The notes: generated from the letters alone by a model not told the origin. Positions 33,887 through 43,263 are shown, counted from the first letter of the stretch. The stretch: 64,000 bases of DNA from Chloroflexota bacterium (GCA_003141455.1 PLMA01000048.1:54488-118487); one strand, 5' to 3'. Numbers and translations are program-made.

Positions 33887-35347
33887 CTAGACCTCCTTGA
33901 CGGCCGCGATCAGCTGCTGGACGCCATCCTTTGCGTCGGCAAAGAACATTCCGGTCTTGGGGTTCACGTACAGCGGGTTGTCGATGCCCGCGTAGCCACG
34001 CCCCATGGAGCGCTTCACGACGATGATCGACTTGGCCCGGTCCACGTCCAGGATCGGCATGCCATAGATCGGGCTAGACCGATCCGTTCGGGCGGCCGGG
34101 TTGGTCACGTCGTTGGCGCCGATGACGAGGGCGACGTCCGTCCGGTCGAACTCCGGGTTTATGTCGTCCATCTCCCTGAGTTGCGGGTATGGCACGTTGG
34201 CCTCCGCCAGCAGGACGTTCATATGGCCCGGCATGCGGCCGGCTACCGGATGGATCGCGTACGAGACTTCTATGCCGCGGGCCTCGAGCAGATCCGCGAG
34301 TTCGCGAACGCCGTGCTGAGCTTGTGCCACCGCCAGGCCATATCCGGGCACGATCACGACTTTGCTTGCGTAGGCGAGCTGGATGGCCGCGTCGTCGACA
34401 GAGACCTCGCGTACCGTGCCGCCCTCCGACGTCATCTCGGCTTGCGTGCCCTCCCGGCCGCCGAAGCCGCCGACCAGGATGTTGGGGATCGAGCGGTTCA
34501 TGGCGTTGGCCATGAGCCTCGTCAGGATGGCCCCGGATGCGCCGACGAGGGCTCCGGCGACGATGAGCATGACGTTGTTGACCACGAAGCCGGCCATGGA
34601 GACGGCAGTGCCCGTGAAGGCGTTGAGGAGCGAGATGACGACCGGCATGTCGGCCCCGCCGATGGGCAGGACCATGGTCACGCCGAACACGAGGGCGCAG
34701 ACAAGGGCGACCCCGAGGAGCGCGTAAAGGACGTGGGTCTCGTAGGTGACGACGCCCGCGCCGGCAAGGATGAGGACGATGGAGACGCTGAGCCCGCAGA
34801 CCACGGTGAACCAGGACACGATCCGGCCGCCCGGGATGACTATCGGCTGGCCCTTCAGGATGCCCATCAACTTGGCCGTCGCGATCAGCGATCCCGTGAA
34901 GGTGACCGAGCCGACGAGGATGTCGGCGAGGATGAAGAAGGTCCGCCACCCGTCGAGGCCCGGCACATCGCCCGGCAGGATCCGTTGCCCGTTGAGGGCG
35001 AGGAAGTCGTTCAACGCCAGCAGGCCTGCCGCGCCGCCACCGACGGCGTTGAAGAGCGAGACGAGCTGGGGCATGGCGGTCATCTGCAGGGTGCGGGCCA
35101 GCCGCAGTCCCGCGCCCCCGCCAAGGGCAAGACCGCCGACGATGATTGCCCAGTTGCCGAGGCCGATCTGGCCCTGGCTCACGAAGGCGATCTCCGCGGT
35201 GACGGCGATGATCATCCCGGCCGCCGACAGTCGATTGCCGGTGCGTGCGGTAGCCGGCGAGTTCATCAAGTGCAGCCCGATGACGAAGAGCGCGGCACCG
35301 ACGATGAACGAGAACTGGACCGCGTAGCCCAGATCGGTCGTGTTCAT
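33887..35347 (-). CDS. pntB: NAD(P) transhydrogenase subunit beta
   Basis: 486 aa, full length. The membrane domain (dII) has about nine helices and the C-terminal NADP(H)-binding domain dIII is well conserved (VVIVPGYGLAVAQAQHGVRE, AIHPVAGRMPGHMNVLLAEA, DVALVIGANDVTNPAA, VVKRSMGRGYAG). With the two alpha polypeptides it couples hydride transfer from NADH to NADP+ to proton entry, supplying NADPH. It is last in the operon, overlapping the preceding gene by 4 nt. Confidence 0.97.
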   Translation of the reverse strand: MNTTDLGYAVQFSFIVGAALFVIGLHLMNSPATARTGNRLSAAGMIIAVTAEIAFVSQGQIGLGNWAIIVGGLALGGGAGLRLARTLQMTAMPQLVSLFNAVGGGAAGLLALNDFLALNGQRILPGDVPGLDGWRTFFILADILVGSVTFTGSLIATAKLMGILKGQPIVIPGGRIVSWFTVVCGLSVSIVLILAGAGVVTYETHVLYALLGVALVCALVFGVTMVLPIGGADMPVVISLLNAFTGTAVSMAGFVVNNVMLIVAGALVGASGAILTRLMANAMNRSIPNILVGGFGGREGTQAEMTSEGGTVREVSVDDAAIQLAYASKVVIVPGYGLAVAQAQHGVRELADLLEARGIEVSYAIHPVAGRMPGHMNVLLAEANVPYPQLREMDDINPEFDRTDVALVIGANDVTNPAARTDRSSPIYGMPILDVDRAKSIIVVKRSMGRGYAGIDNPLYVNPKTGMFFADAKDGVQQLIAAVKEV

Positions 35348-35691
35348 CGGGAAGCCTTCGACTGGCCGGCCGGCGCGGCTGGTGCGGCCGGGGCGGCTGG
35401 GGCGGTCGGGCGCCGTTTGAACATCTGCAGCATCCGATCGGTGACGACGTAGCCGCCCACGACGTTGGCGCCTGCGAACGCCATGGCCACGAATGCCAGC
35501 CCGGCCGCCAGCGGGCCGTCGGCGGTGGCAGCCAACCCTATGGCGCCAACCAGCACGATGCCGTGGATCGAATTCGTGCCGGACATGAGCGGCGTATGGA
35601 GAGTCGCCGGTACTTTGCTGATGACCTCGAAGCCGAGCAGGATGGCCAGGACGAAGACCGTCAGTGATTCGATGAGGACGCTGACGTTCAT
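35344..35691 (-). CDS. pntAB: NAD(P) transhydrogenase subunit alpha part 2
   Basis: 115 aa. Three to four helices (ESLTVFVLAILLGFEVI, SIHGIVLVGAIGLAATA, GLAFVAMAFAGANVVGGYVV) and the conserved VPATLHTPLMSGTNSIHG. This is the membrane half of the alpha subunit, encoded separately as in Rhodospirillum and many actinobacteria. The Ala/Pro-rich tail (RPTAPAAPAAPAAPAGQSK) is a lineage-specific extension. Overlaps both neighbours by 4 nt. Confidence 0.96.
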   Translation of the reverse strand: MNVSVLIESLTVFVLAILLGFEVISKVPATLHTPLMSGTNSIHGIVLVGAIGLAATADGPLAAGLAFVAMAFAGANVVGGYVVTDRMLQMFKRRPTAPAAPAAPAAPAGQSKASR

Positions 35692-36848
35692 GCCTTGACG
35701 CCTCCTCTTGGTGCCGGCTGCAGAAGCTTTCGAGTGGCTTCCTGGACGACCTTTCCGCCGTGAGTGATCACGGTCGCGGCGATCACTTCGTCGTCGAAGT
35801 CGAGCCTGAGCTCCCCGGATTTGACGAAGCTCAGGAGAAGGTTGGAGATGTTGCGCGAGTAGAAGGTGCTCGCGCCGGTCGGCATCGATGACGGCAGATT
35901 CGTAGGTGCGTGGATCTCGACGCCGTTGGCGGTGATCGTGACCTTGTCCGGGTTGGAAAGCTCGCAGTTCCCGCCCAGATCGCTGGCCGCCATGTCGATG
36001 ATGATCGAGCCCGCGCCCATTGCTTCGACGGCGGCACTGGTGACGAGGATCGGGGGCCGCCGGCCGGGGACCTGGGCGGTCGTGATGACCACGTCCTGCG
36101 TGGCGATGATGTCGTTGAGTTCGGCCTGCTGAGCGGCCTGCTCGCCGGCAGTGAGGGCGCGCGCATAGCCGCCTTCACCGGTCGCGTCGGTCACCGAGGT
36201 GAGGGTCACGAACTGCGCCCCCAGGGACTCGACCTGTTCCTTGGTCTCGCGCCGGACGTCGTAGGCCTTGACCTGAGCGCCGAGGCGGCGCGCCGTGGCG
36301 ATTGCCTGCAGTCCCGCGACCCCGACGCCGAGCACGAGAACCTGGGCTGGCTTGGCCGTTCCGGCCGGCGTCGTCAACAACGGGAAGAATCGCCCGAACG
36401 ACTCGGCCGCTATCAGAACGGCCTTGTAGCCGCCCACGTTGGCCTGAGAAGAAAGGGCGTCCATTGCCTGGGCGCGGCTGATCGTCCGGGGGATCGCATC
36501 GAGGCTGATTGTCGTCAGCTGCAGATTCGCCATCTCCGCCATTGCCAGGGGGTCGAGCAGGGGAGCCAGCATGCCGATTATCACCTGGCCCGGGTGGGTT
36601 GCCTTGAGCTCGGCCGGCGTGGGTCGATGGATGCGAAGGATGATGTCGCTGCTGGCGTAGAGCGTCGGCGTCGTAACGATGCGAGCGTCCGCTTCCACGT
36701 ATGAGTCATCCGGGAACGCGGCGGCTGCGCCTGCGCCGCGCTCTACGAGCACGCTGATGTCCGCGGCTCGGAGCTTGTCGATCGCGTCGGGGACGAGCGC
36801 GACGCGTCGCTCTCCCGGTGCGGTCTCCCTGGCGACGCCGACTTTCAT
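35688..36848 (-). CDS. pntAA: NAD(P) transhydrogenase subunit alpha part 1
   Basis: 386 aa from the ATG at 36848 (MKVGVARETAPGERRVALVP), the usual start; the track adds 21 residues. This is the NAD(H)-binding dI domain, related to alanine dehydrogenase: VLVLGVGVAGLQAIATARRLGAQVKAYDVR, TTAQVPGRRPPILVTSAAV and IIIDMAASDLGGNCE. First gene of the pntAA-AB-B operon. A perfect palindrome GTGATATCAC (36850-36859) sits 1 bp before the start codon and may be a regulatory site. Confidence 0.97.
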   Translation of the reverse strand: MKVGVARETAPGERRVALVPDAIDKLRAADISVLVERGAGAAAAFPDDSYVEADARIVTTPTLYASSDIILRIHRPTPAELKATHPGQVIIGMLAPLLDPLAMAEMANLQLTTISLDAIPRTISRAQAMDALSSQANVGGYKAVLIAAESFGRFFPLLTTPAGTAKPAQVLVLGVGVAGLQAIATARRLGAQVKAYDVRRETKEQVESLGAQFVTLTSVTDATGEGGYARALTAGEQAAQQAELNDIIATQDVVITTAQVPGRRPPILVTSAAVEAMGAGSIIIDMAASDLGGNCELSNPDKVTITANGVEIHAPTNLPSSMPTGASTFYSRNISNLLLSFVKSGELRLDFDDEVIAATVITHGGKVVQEATRKLLQPAPRGGVKA

Positions 36849-37404
36849 AGTGATATCACCTGCTGTGCTCGGCTTGGATCGTCCCGTCCATGGGGCCAAA
36901 GCGTCCAGCAAGGACGCCGAGCGTCCGCCGGGAAGCTACGTGTCCAGTGAGGACGCTCTGGAAGTCTAGCCGGGCGCGGCCGCCTGTGTCGCGGCGGGGG
37001 GCGTCAGGCGTCGGCAGGAGCCCACTCGGATGGGTTGTGGATCGCACCACGCAACTGCGCGGTCGTGAGGGCCGGTGCCGCGGCGCCGCATCGGCGATCG
37101 GACCGCCCGGGAGGGCAACCGAGCCCGGCCTCGCGAAGAGCCGGTGGCATCTGGACTACCACCGGAACGAGATCCGCTCTGGCCGCCGTGCCGGTCGGGC
37201 CACGGATCCGAGTGAGAGATGATGGCCTCCATCCCACACCTCCGGTGGGGACTGAGCGGAGATGGCGAAAGGGCGCGGGCTGCGGCGCCGCCGGATCCAA
37301 AGCCGACAACTGGTCACACCACGCCGAAAGCGTATAGTCGTCATGCCACCGCAGCATCGCGGCGAGGAATGTCAATCCGCTTGTGAGCTGGAGAGAGGAA
37401 GAAC
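36849..37404. other. Gene-poor divergent region before pntAA and a small rightward gene
   Basis: 556 bp with no convincing gene. It contains the GTGATATCAC palindrome next to pntAA, an imperfect direct repeat (GCGTCCAGCAAGGACGCC near 36900 and GTGTCCAGTGAGGACGCT near 36939), and a -10-like TATAGT at 37333-37338 that could serve the gene at 37405. The short ORFs of the track here look like GC-rich noise. Confidence 0.45.
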
Positions 37405-37740
37405 ATGGTCAAAGTTCGGAAGGCCGATCCTGCCCTCATGGACAAGGCTGGCCCGCGCCCGCGCAAGTTGAGCCCCGCGGCTCTTGTGCGCGAACAACAA
37501 CAGCGCCAGTTCAAGCGGCTCATCGGTCAGCTCAAAGGACCGCAGCAGGTTTTTGAGGTTCGCCTCGATGCGACCGAGAAGCCGATCACGATCAGGCAGC
37601 GACTCCTGCGCGTGGCCGCGGACGCCAAAGTCGAGATCGCGGTGCGAAAACACGGCGACGGTTTTCTGGTTGGGCTGCTCACACCTGAGCGACGCACGAA
37701 CCGGGGCCGGCGCCAGGGCACTCCAGCGGCAAAGGGCTGA
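37405..37740 (+). CDS. Small basic hypothetical protein
   Basis: 111 aa, strongly basic, with GAGAGGAAG ribosome site 5 nt before the ATG. The core (REQQQRQFKRLIGQLKGPQQVFEVRLDATEKPITIRQRLLRVAADAKVEIAVRKHGDGFLVGLL) has an alternating strand-helix-strand look. The C-terminal tail is basic (ERRTNRGRRQG). I do not recognise the family. A nucleic-acid-binding role is possible from charge only. Confidence 0.65.
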   Translation: MVKVRKADPALMDKAGPRPRKLSPAALVREQQQRQFKRLIGQLKGPQQVFEVRLDATEKPITIRQRLLRVAADAKVEIAVRKHGDGFLVGLLTPERRTNRGRRQGTPAAKG

Positions 37741-37988
37741 TAGCGGGCCGGCGGAGTCGGCCTCAGGCTCGGATCTCGGGAAGACTTCTGCCCTGCTCGG
37801 GAGACCTTGCTTTCGGGTCTATTCGTCGCCGCGCCATGAGGTCTCCCCAGCGCGGCGACCGAGCCCGTAGCGGCCGCGAGGCGGCGTGCATGCGGTTCGC
37901 CGGCCGTTCTTAAAGAGGGATCCGCGCGCGGAGTCGCCGAGGGGTCGAGAGCCGCTAAGTGCCATTTCACCGGAGGCGCCGAACGAGA

Positions 37989-39704
37989 ATGAACCGGGGC
38001 CGGTCGAGAGCCAGGCAAGAGAGCGCAGAAGCGCCGTCCCCGAGCGCCGATTCCCCAGGTTCCCCCGCGTCGGACGATGACGAAGCAGCCTCGGCCGATC
38101 CCCTGGGCGATCAGATTGCTGCCCAGCGCCGCGTCGTCGACATCCGCTCCGGATTCGCGGATCTCGCCAGCAAGGAAGCGGATGCCGCCGAGAACCGGGT
38201 GGCTGAGGCGCGGCGCCGGTACGACGACCAGATCGCGGTCCTGGCGCGAGCCCAGGCGGCACTGGACAAGACCAGATCCACCAAGGAGGAGGCCCGTCGC
38301 GCTTATCGGGCGAGCATGGCGGCGGCAGCCGAACGCGGGCAGGTCGAGGCCGCGGCACTCGCGTGGCTAACGGACATCAATCGCATCAACGGCCAGGTGC
38401 GAGTGGCAAAGGCACGAATCGAGCGCAAGACCGAAGCCTCCGATGCCCTGCTGGCAAGGCTGGATCGGCTGTCGATGACTGCCGAGGCGAGCCGAGCCAT
38501 GGCTGACGCGGCGATCGAGGCATGCAGGACGTTCCGGGAGGCGTTGCGACTCCTCGATCAGGGGAGGCCGATCGGCTCGCCGGCGGCCACGGCCACGCCG
38601 AAGCCCGTGGCGGTGATCAAGCCGAAGCCAGCGGCCAAACCGAAGCCAGCGGCCAAGCCGGCGGCCAAGCCTGCGGCCAAGCCCGCGCCGGCACCTGCGG
38701 CCGTGGCCAAGCCCGCGGTCGTGGCCAAGCCGAAGCCCGCGGCCAAGCCCGCGGCCAAGCCCGCGCTGGCCCCTGTGGTCGCGGCCAAGCCGGCGGCCAA
38801 GCCCGCGGTCGTGGCCAAGCCGAAGCCCGCGGCCAAGCCCGCGGCCAAGCCCGCGCTGGCCCCTGTGGTCGCGTCCAAGCCGAAGCCAGCGGCCAAGCTC
38901 GCGGCCAAACCGAAGCCCGCGGCCGTGGCCAAACCGAAGCCAGCGGCCAAGCTCGCGGCCCCGGCATCTTGGTCTCAGCCGGCTCCACACGCTACCCCGG
39001 TTCCAGTGGCTGCCGCACCCGCGGCGCCGGAGCTCGCCACCGCGCCCGCGGCGCCGGAACTCGCCACCGCGCCCGTGGCGCCGGCCTCGCCCGCTCTCAC
39101 CCACGGCCGGCTGTCGACGGCCTGGCTCGGCATCGACCTGCGGTCGTCTGCCGCGCAACCCATCGTGCTACTGCTCCGCGGCAACCGGGCGACGTTGAGC
39201 ATGCTGGTCGACAGGTTGGCCGACATCGACCCCGCGTCACGCAGGCACTGGCAGCTTCTCCTGTCGAGCCTCGTCGATGCCCTGGCGGCCGCCGCGATCG
39301 AGGAGGCCTTCTTCGAGTTCCCGCCCGGAGACCCGTTCTGGGGTCTCTTCACGCCTGACGAGGCCCGTGAAGTGGCCAAAGGCCTGGCCGCGCTCGGCTT
39401 CCGCTACGACGGACTGGGCGAGTTCTCCGACGGCCACGTGCCGGCGCAGCGCGATCTCGCCCTGGCCGTTGGGGCCGCCGGACTGCTGCCGGTCAGGATT
39501 CGTTTCTGGCCGAACGCCGCCGAAACTGCCGCGCTGTTCCGCCGCGTCCGAGTAGCCACAGATCTCTTCGTCGCCGAGCGAGCGCCGGCACTGACCCTGG
39601 GGGAGGTCGTCCGCATCCTGGGCCGCCGAGCCGAGCAGCTCGCCGAGCTCTGGAACGATTGGCCGCGCGTGCGGCCGGTGCTCTTGACCGCGATCAGCCG
39701 CTAG
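37989..39704 (+). CDS. Coiled-coil protein with Lys-Pro-Ala repeats and a conserved C-terminal domain
   Basis: 571 aa from the ATG at 37989. Residues 45-190 are charged helices likely to form a coiled coil (DQIAAQRRVVDIRSGFADLA, RRRYDDQIAVLARAQAALDK). Residues about 204-326 are repeats of KPKPAAKPAAKPA, like histone-H1-type DNA-binding tails. A short APAAPELAT repeat follows, then a folded domain (375-571; LGIDLRSSAAQPIVLLLRGN, FFEFPPGDPFWGLFTPDEAR). I do not recognise the C-terminal family. The layout suggests a protein that binds nucleic acid through the repeats while the folded end has its own task. No signal peptide. Confidence 0.7.
   Translation: MNRGRSRARQESAEAPSPSADSPGSPASDDDEAASADPLGDQIAAQRRVVDIRSGFADLASKEADAAENRVAEARRRYDDQIAVLARAQAALDKTRSTKEEARRAYRASMAAAAERGQVEAAALAWLTDINRINGQVRVAKARIERKTEASDALLARLDRLSMTAEASRAMADAAIEACRTFREALRLLDQGRPIGSPAATATPKPVAVIKPKPAAKPKPAAKPAAKPAAKPAPAPAAVAKPAVVAKPKPAAKPAAKPALAPVVAAKPAAKPAVVAKPKPAAKPAAKPALAPVVASKPKPAAKLAAKPKPAAVAKPKPAAKLAAPASWSQPAPHATPVPVAAAPAAPELATAPAAPELATAPVAPASPALTHGRLSTAWLGIDLRSSAAQPIVLLLRGNRATLSMLVDRLADIDPASRRHWQLLLSSLVDALAAAAIEEAFFEFPPGDPFWGLFTPDEAREVAKGLAALGFRYDGLGEFSDGHVPAQRDLALAVGAAGLLPVRIRFWPNAAETAALFRRVRVATDLFVAERAPALTLGEVVRILGRRAEQLAELWNDWPRVRPVLLTAISR
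38597..38967 (+). repeat. Tandem repeats encoding KPxPAAKPAAKPA
   Basis: About 370 bp built from short CCGAAGCCCGCGGCCAAG-like units arranged in longer blocks. One block, GCCAAGCCGAAGCCCGCGGC and on through CTGGCCCCTGTGGTCGCG, occurs twice almost unchanged about 93 bp apart. All units keep frame. The antisense strand is open too, which explains the many shadow ORFs here. Confidence 0.85.
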
Positions 39705-39735
39705 TCGGCGCCAAGCCCCACCGCGCCCGGCGCCC

Positions 39736-39794
39736 GATCCGCGCGAGTTCGATCCGCGCACCAGTTCGATCCGCGCACCAGTTCGATCCGCGCC
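39736..39794. repeat. 17-bp intergenic tandem repeat
   Basis: GATCCGCGCACCAGTTC at 39751 and 39768 is preceded by a 15-bp variant and followed by a 10-bp partial copy. It lies in the 126-bp gap between two convergent stops. Same unit length as the repeat beside pntB but different sequence. Confidence 0.85.
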
Positions 39795-39830
39795 CCGCCC
39801 CTCTCTGCGCCGCCCGCGCCTGACTCCGCG

Positions 39831-40622
39831 CTACGGGCGCTCCTTGGGCCTGTCAGATCTGAGCGGCTCTGCCTCGCCGTTCTCTTCGGGATCCTGGTCC
39901 AGAACGACCAACCGGTACCCTTCGGCTGCCGCCGTCCCAATTCGTTCGCCCGCTTCCGCCAAACGTCCGCGGATCCGCTCGAACACGGCCTCCGGGTCGT
40001 GGAGCTGGCTTGCGTGGCACCGGAGTGCCTCGATCTTGCGGTCCGCCGTGGCGGTCACGTCGATCCAGGCATCCGACTGGTTGCCCCACATCAGATACAA
40101 CCGCCGGACCCGGTGCTCGGCGAGACCCCCTCGGGCCAGCCACGGGAATGCCATCGGGTTGCGGGCGGCCGGATAGACGGCATCGATCGCCGCCAGTGCG
40201 GCGGCCCGATGGTCGGTGTGGTTGATGCCACCGTTGGAGTGGACGACGATTTCGGGGTCGCCGCAGATGACGGCATCGGGCTTGAACGTTCGAATCTCGC
40301 GGACGAGCAACTCGCGCAGGGGCAGGTCATTGACGAGGCCGCCGTCCGGTTGATGCAGGAAGCTCACGCCCGCGTAGCCGACGATCTCGGCTGCTCGCCG
40401 CTGCTCGTCTTCGCGAGCTTTTGCAAGCTCCACTGGATCGAGATCCGGATCCTCGCCGCCGGCCTCGCCCGACGTGCAGCAGACGAGCCAGCCCTCCGAG
40501 CCGGCGTCGATCCATGCGGCCGCGGATCCCGCCGGCCCGAAGTCCGCGTCGTCCGGGTGCCCCACGATGACCATGAAACGGCCCGGTCGCCACTCGTGCC
40601 GAGGTGCTGTCTCGTCAGTCAT
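39831..40622 (-). CDS. PIG-L/LmbE family deacetylase
   Basis: 263 aa from the ATG at 40622. Zinc-site motifs: MVIVGHPDDADFGPAG (HPDD) and the second His region SNGGINHTDHRAAA, plus CCTSGEAGGEDPDLDP. The family removes N-acetyl groups from GlcNAc-containing substrates, for example in mycothiol or bacillithiol synthesis (MshB, BshB) and antibiotic routes. The substrate is not inferable, though thiol biosynthesis would be plausible in this kind of bacterium. Convergent with the repeat protein. Confidence 0.9.
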   Translation of the reverse strand: MTDETAPRHEWRPGRFMVIVGHPDDADFGPAGSAAAWIDAGSEGWLVCCTSGEAGGEDPDLDPVELAKAREDEQRRAAEIVGYAGVSFLHQPDGGLVNDLPLRELLVREIRTFKPDAVICGDPEIVVHSNGGINHTDHRAAALAAIDAVYPAARNPMAFPWLARGGLAEHRVRRLYLMWGNQSDAWIDVTATADRKIEALRCHASQLHDPEAVFERIRGRLAEAGERIGTAAAEGYRLVVLDQDPEENGEAEPLRSDRPKERP

Positions 40623-40843
40623 CTGGTCGTCAGGATCCTCGTTCGTAAAGCCGTTGTCCGGTAGCACCGGCCCTGCCAGACGGCACCCTAAGGAATGCCG
40701 AAAAGGTAAGTTCGCGGACCGCCGGTGGGAGTTATCATGCCCGCCGAAGCTTCGCTCGTCTCCCCCCACGGGCGAAGCCTCTCGCTTGCCCGGGACTCTA
40801 CACGGTAGATCGGTGGCCCGCGGCGGATGGCCTGCGCGGACGA

Positions 40844-41329
40844 TCAGACCGGAGTCACGCGAACCTCCCGGAGCGCTGCCAGGACTTCGGTGGCGTGGCC
40901 TTCGGGCTTGACCTTCGGCCAGACGTGGGCGACGCGCTCATCCGGCCCCACGAGGAAGCTCGTCCGCAGGATGCCCCAGTAAGTCTTGCCGTAGTTCTGC
41001 TTCTCGCCCCAAGCGCCGTACGAGTCGGCCACGGCGTGATCCTCGTCCGCGAGCAGAGTGAACGGCAGCCCGTACTTGGCCCGGAAGGCGGCCTTGCTGG
41101 CGGCGCCTTGCGGGCTCAGGCCCCAGACTTCCGTGTCCTCGTCGCCGAAGGAAGCGTGGGCGTCGCGGAACGAGCATGCCTCCTTGGTGCAGCCGGGAGT
41201 GTCGTCGGCAGGGTAGAAGTAGACGACGGTGAAGTGGCCGCGGCGATCGGAGAGGCGATGCGGCTTCCCGCCGCCGTCGCGGAGCTCGAAATCGGGGGCA
41301 AGCTCGCCCACTTTCAGCATTGCGCTCAT
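40844..41329 (-). CDS. bcp: Peroxiredoxin, Bcp/PrxQ type
   Basis: 161 aa thioredoxin-fold peroxidase. The peroxidatic Cys lies in DDTPGCTKEACSFRD, with the resolving Cys five residues later (CTKEAC), as in E. coli Bcp. Other signature parts: FTVVYFYPADDTPG and the Arg of the active site in YWGILRTSFLVG. It reduces hydroperoxides using thioredoxin. Single gene, divergent from the thiamin operon. Confidence 0.95.
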   Translation of the reverse strand: MSAMLKVGELAPDFELRDGGGKPHRLSDRRGHFTVVYFYPADDTPGCTKEACSFRDAHASFGDEDTEVWGLSPQGAASKAAFRAKYGLPFTLLADEDHAVADSYGAWGEKQNYGKTYWGILRTSFLVGPDERVAHVWPKVKPEGHATEVLAALREVRVTPV

Positions 41330-41464
41330 GGCATCAGGCTAGCAGTGCCGGGTCGGCCTCGCTTCGGAGGAACGGCTCCACATCACGGGCCGCGACGACC
41401 GCGTCGCGATCAGGCGCGGTGGCCCGCGTGGGGCCCGAGTGTTAGGATCGTGGCAACCGAATAC

Positions 41465-41555
41465 GCCTCCGGGGAGCGCCAAGGGCGCTGAGAGTGCGGC
41501 TCCAGCCGCAGACCCGCCGTACCTGATCTGGACAATACCAGCGAAGGAAGCAGGC
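41465..41555 (+). promoter_or_regulatory. TPP (THI-element) riboswitch
   Basis: All conserved blocks are present in order: GGGGAGCGCC, GGGCGCTGAGAG, the variable P3 extension GCGGCTCCAGCCGC, AGACCCGCCG, then ACCTGATCTGGACAATACCAGCGAAGGAAGC. It lies 64 bp before thiD. The downstream stretch holds the Shine-Dalgarno GAGAGG (41607-41612) and an upstream pyrimidine-rich ACTCCCTC, so translational sequestration is a likely mode, though no terminator is visible. Confidence 0.96.
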
Positions 41556-41618
41556 TCCGACCACTCCCTCACCGCACTCCCCGCGGAGCGCGGCGAAGTC
41601 TGTCTTGAGAGGTCGAAG

Positions 41619-42446
41619 ATGATTCGGGACGAACTGCCCGGCGCGGTGCCGCGCCGGCCCAGAGCGCTCACCATCGCCGGCTCGGATTCCGGCGGCGGAG
41701 CGGGAATCCAGGCTGACCTCAAGACGTTCGCCGCCTTCGGCGTCTACGGCGCGTCGGCGATCACCGCGATCACAGCCCAGAACACGATCGGCGTCCGCGC
41801 GATCCACGAGGTGCCGGCCTCGGTGGTCGCGGCTCAGATCGACGCCGTCCTCGACGACATTGGCGCCGACGCGGCCAAGACCGGCATGCTTTCGAGCCCG
41901 GAGATCATCGAGACCGTCGCCGATCGTTTGCGCGCCCATGCCGTTGCCGCGCTCGTCGTCGATCCGGTCATGGTTGCCAAGAGCGGCGATCGTCTGCTCC
42001 GCGAGGACGCGGTTCGGGCCCTGCGCGATCTGCTCCTGCCGCTGGCGGCCGTCGTGACTCCGAACGCACCAGAGGCGACCGTCCTGTCGGGGATCGACGT
42101 CGTCGACGCCACGTCCGCGCGGGAGGCAGCCCGCCGGATCCACGACCTGGGCCCGGCTATGGTCGTCGTGAAGGGCGGCCATCTCGACGGTGACACATCC
42201 GACGACCTGGTCTTCGATGGGCGCACATTCGAGGTCCTGTCGGGTCGGCGGATCGCCACCCGGCATACCCACGGCACGGGCTGCACCTTCTCGGCGGCCA
42301 TCTGCGCGTGCCTCGCGCGCGGACTGGCGCCGCTCGAGGCGGTGCGGGAGGCACGTGCTTTTGTGCAAGGTGCCATCGAGCACGCCGAGCCGCTCGGCGG
42401 CGGTCATGGCCCGGTCAACCATCTCTGGAGGCTCTCGAATGGTTGA
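41619..42446 (+). CDS. thiD: Hydroxymethylpyrimidine (phosphate) kinase
   Basis: 275 aa from the ATG at 41619. Ribokinase-like fold: [54 protein letters not shown], and the anion-hole/catalytic region [19 protein letters not shown]. It phosphorylates HMP to HMP-P and on to HMP-PP. First gene of the thiamin salvage operon, under the TPP riboswitch. Overlaps thiM by 8 nt. Confidence 0.96.
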   Translation: MIRDELPGAVPRRPRALTIAGSDSGGGAGIQADLKTFAAFGVYGASAITAITAQNTIGVRAIHEVPASVVAAQIDAVLDDIGADAAKTGMLSSPEIIETVADRLRAHAVAALVVDPVMVAKSGDRLLREDAVRALRDLLLPLAAVVTPNAPEATVLSGIDVVDATSAREAARRIHDLGPAMVVVKGGHLDGDTSDDLVFDGRTFEVLSGRRIATRHTHGTGCTFSAAICACLARGLAPLEAVREARAFVQGAIEHAEPLGGGHGPVNHLWRLSNG

Positions 42447-43263
42447 GCTGGATCTGGCGGAACTGACCGCCGAGTCCCTGGAGCGTATTCGCCAGCGGAC
42501 GCCGCTGGTTCACAACATCACCAACTTCGTCGTGATGAATGACACGGCGAACGTCCTGCTGGCGATCGGTGCGTCGCCGGTCATGGCCCACGCCATCGAG
42601 GAAGTCCGCGAGATGGTCTCGATCGCCGGGGCGCTCGTCCTGAACATCGGCACCCTGGACACGGAGTGGGTCGAGTCGATGCTGATCGCCGGTGAGGAGG
42701 CGAATGCCCGAGGGGTGCCGATCGTCCTGGACCCGGTCGGGGCGGGAGCCACCAGATTGCGGACGGCGACGACTCAGCAAATCCTCGATAACGTCAAGTT
42801 GGCCTCGGTTCGCGGCAATGCCGGCGAGCTGGCAACCATCGCCGGCTTCGGGGCCAAGCTTCGAGGCGTCGACTCCGTTTCCGCCGATTCGCCCGATGAG
42901 GCCGTCCGAGTCGTTGCGCGCAGAATCGGCGGCGCGGCCGTGGCCAGTGGCGCGGTCGACTACGTGGCCGATGCCACGCGTCTGGCCGAGGTCCGGAACG
43001 GCGACCCGCTCATGGGCCGCATCACCGGGTCCGGGTGCATGGCCACCGCCCTGGTCGGGGCCTTTCTGGCGGTGGAGCCGGATCCGTTCCTGGCCAGCGT
43101 CGAGGCCATGATCGCCTTCGGGATCGCCGGCGAGACCGCGGCGAAGGTCAGTGCCGGCCCCGGGACGTTCCGGTCCAACCTGATGGATGCGGTCGCGAAC
43201 CTGGATCGCGCGACGATCCTGGCCGGAGCCCGGGCCACGACGAGGGAGGTGGAGCCGGCATGA
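42439..43263 (+). CDS. thiM: Hydroxyethylthiazole kinase
   Basis: 274 aa. Marked by TPLVHNITNFVVMNDTANVLLAIGASPVMAHA, VPIVLDPVGAGATRLRT, VRGNAGELATIAG and the active-site GRITGSGCMATALVGAFLA. It phosphorylates 4-methyl-5-hydroxyethylthiazole, a salvage step that needs no de novo thiazole synthesis. Translation is coupled to thiD (8-nt overlap) and thiE (4-nt overlap). Confidence 0.97.
   Translation: MVELDLAELTAESLERIRQRTPLVHNITNFVVMNDTANVLLAIGASPVMAHAIEEVREMVSIAGALVLNIGTLDTEWVESMLIAGEEANARGVPIVLDPVGAGATRLRTATTQQILDNVKLASVRGNAGELATIAGFGAKLRGVDSVSADSPDEAVRVVARRIGGAAVASGAVDYVADATRLAEVRNGDPLMGRITGSGCMATALVGAFLAVEPDPFLASVEAMIAFGIAGETAAKVSAGPGTFRSNLMDAVANLDRATILAGARATTREVEPA

Noticed and set aside
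33668-35452. 594-aa ORF antisense to pntB
   Set aside because: The opposite strand is an unmistakable full-length PntB.
38597-38967. CRISPR-like array
   Set aside because: Repeats are in-frame coding units without unique spacers and no cas genes are present.
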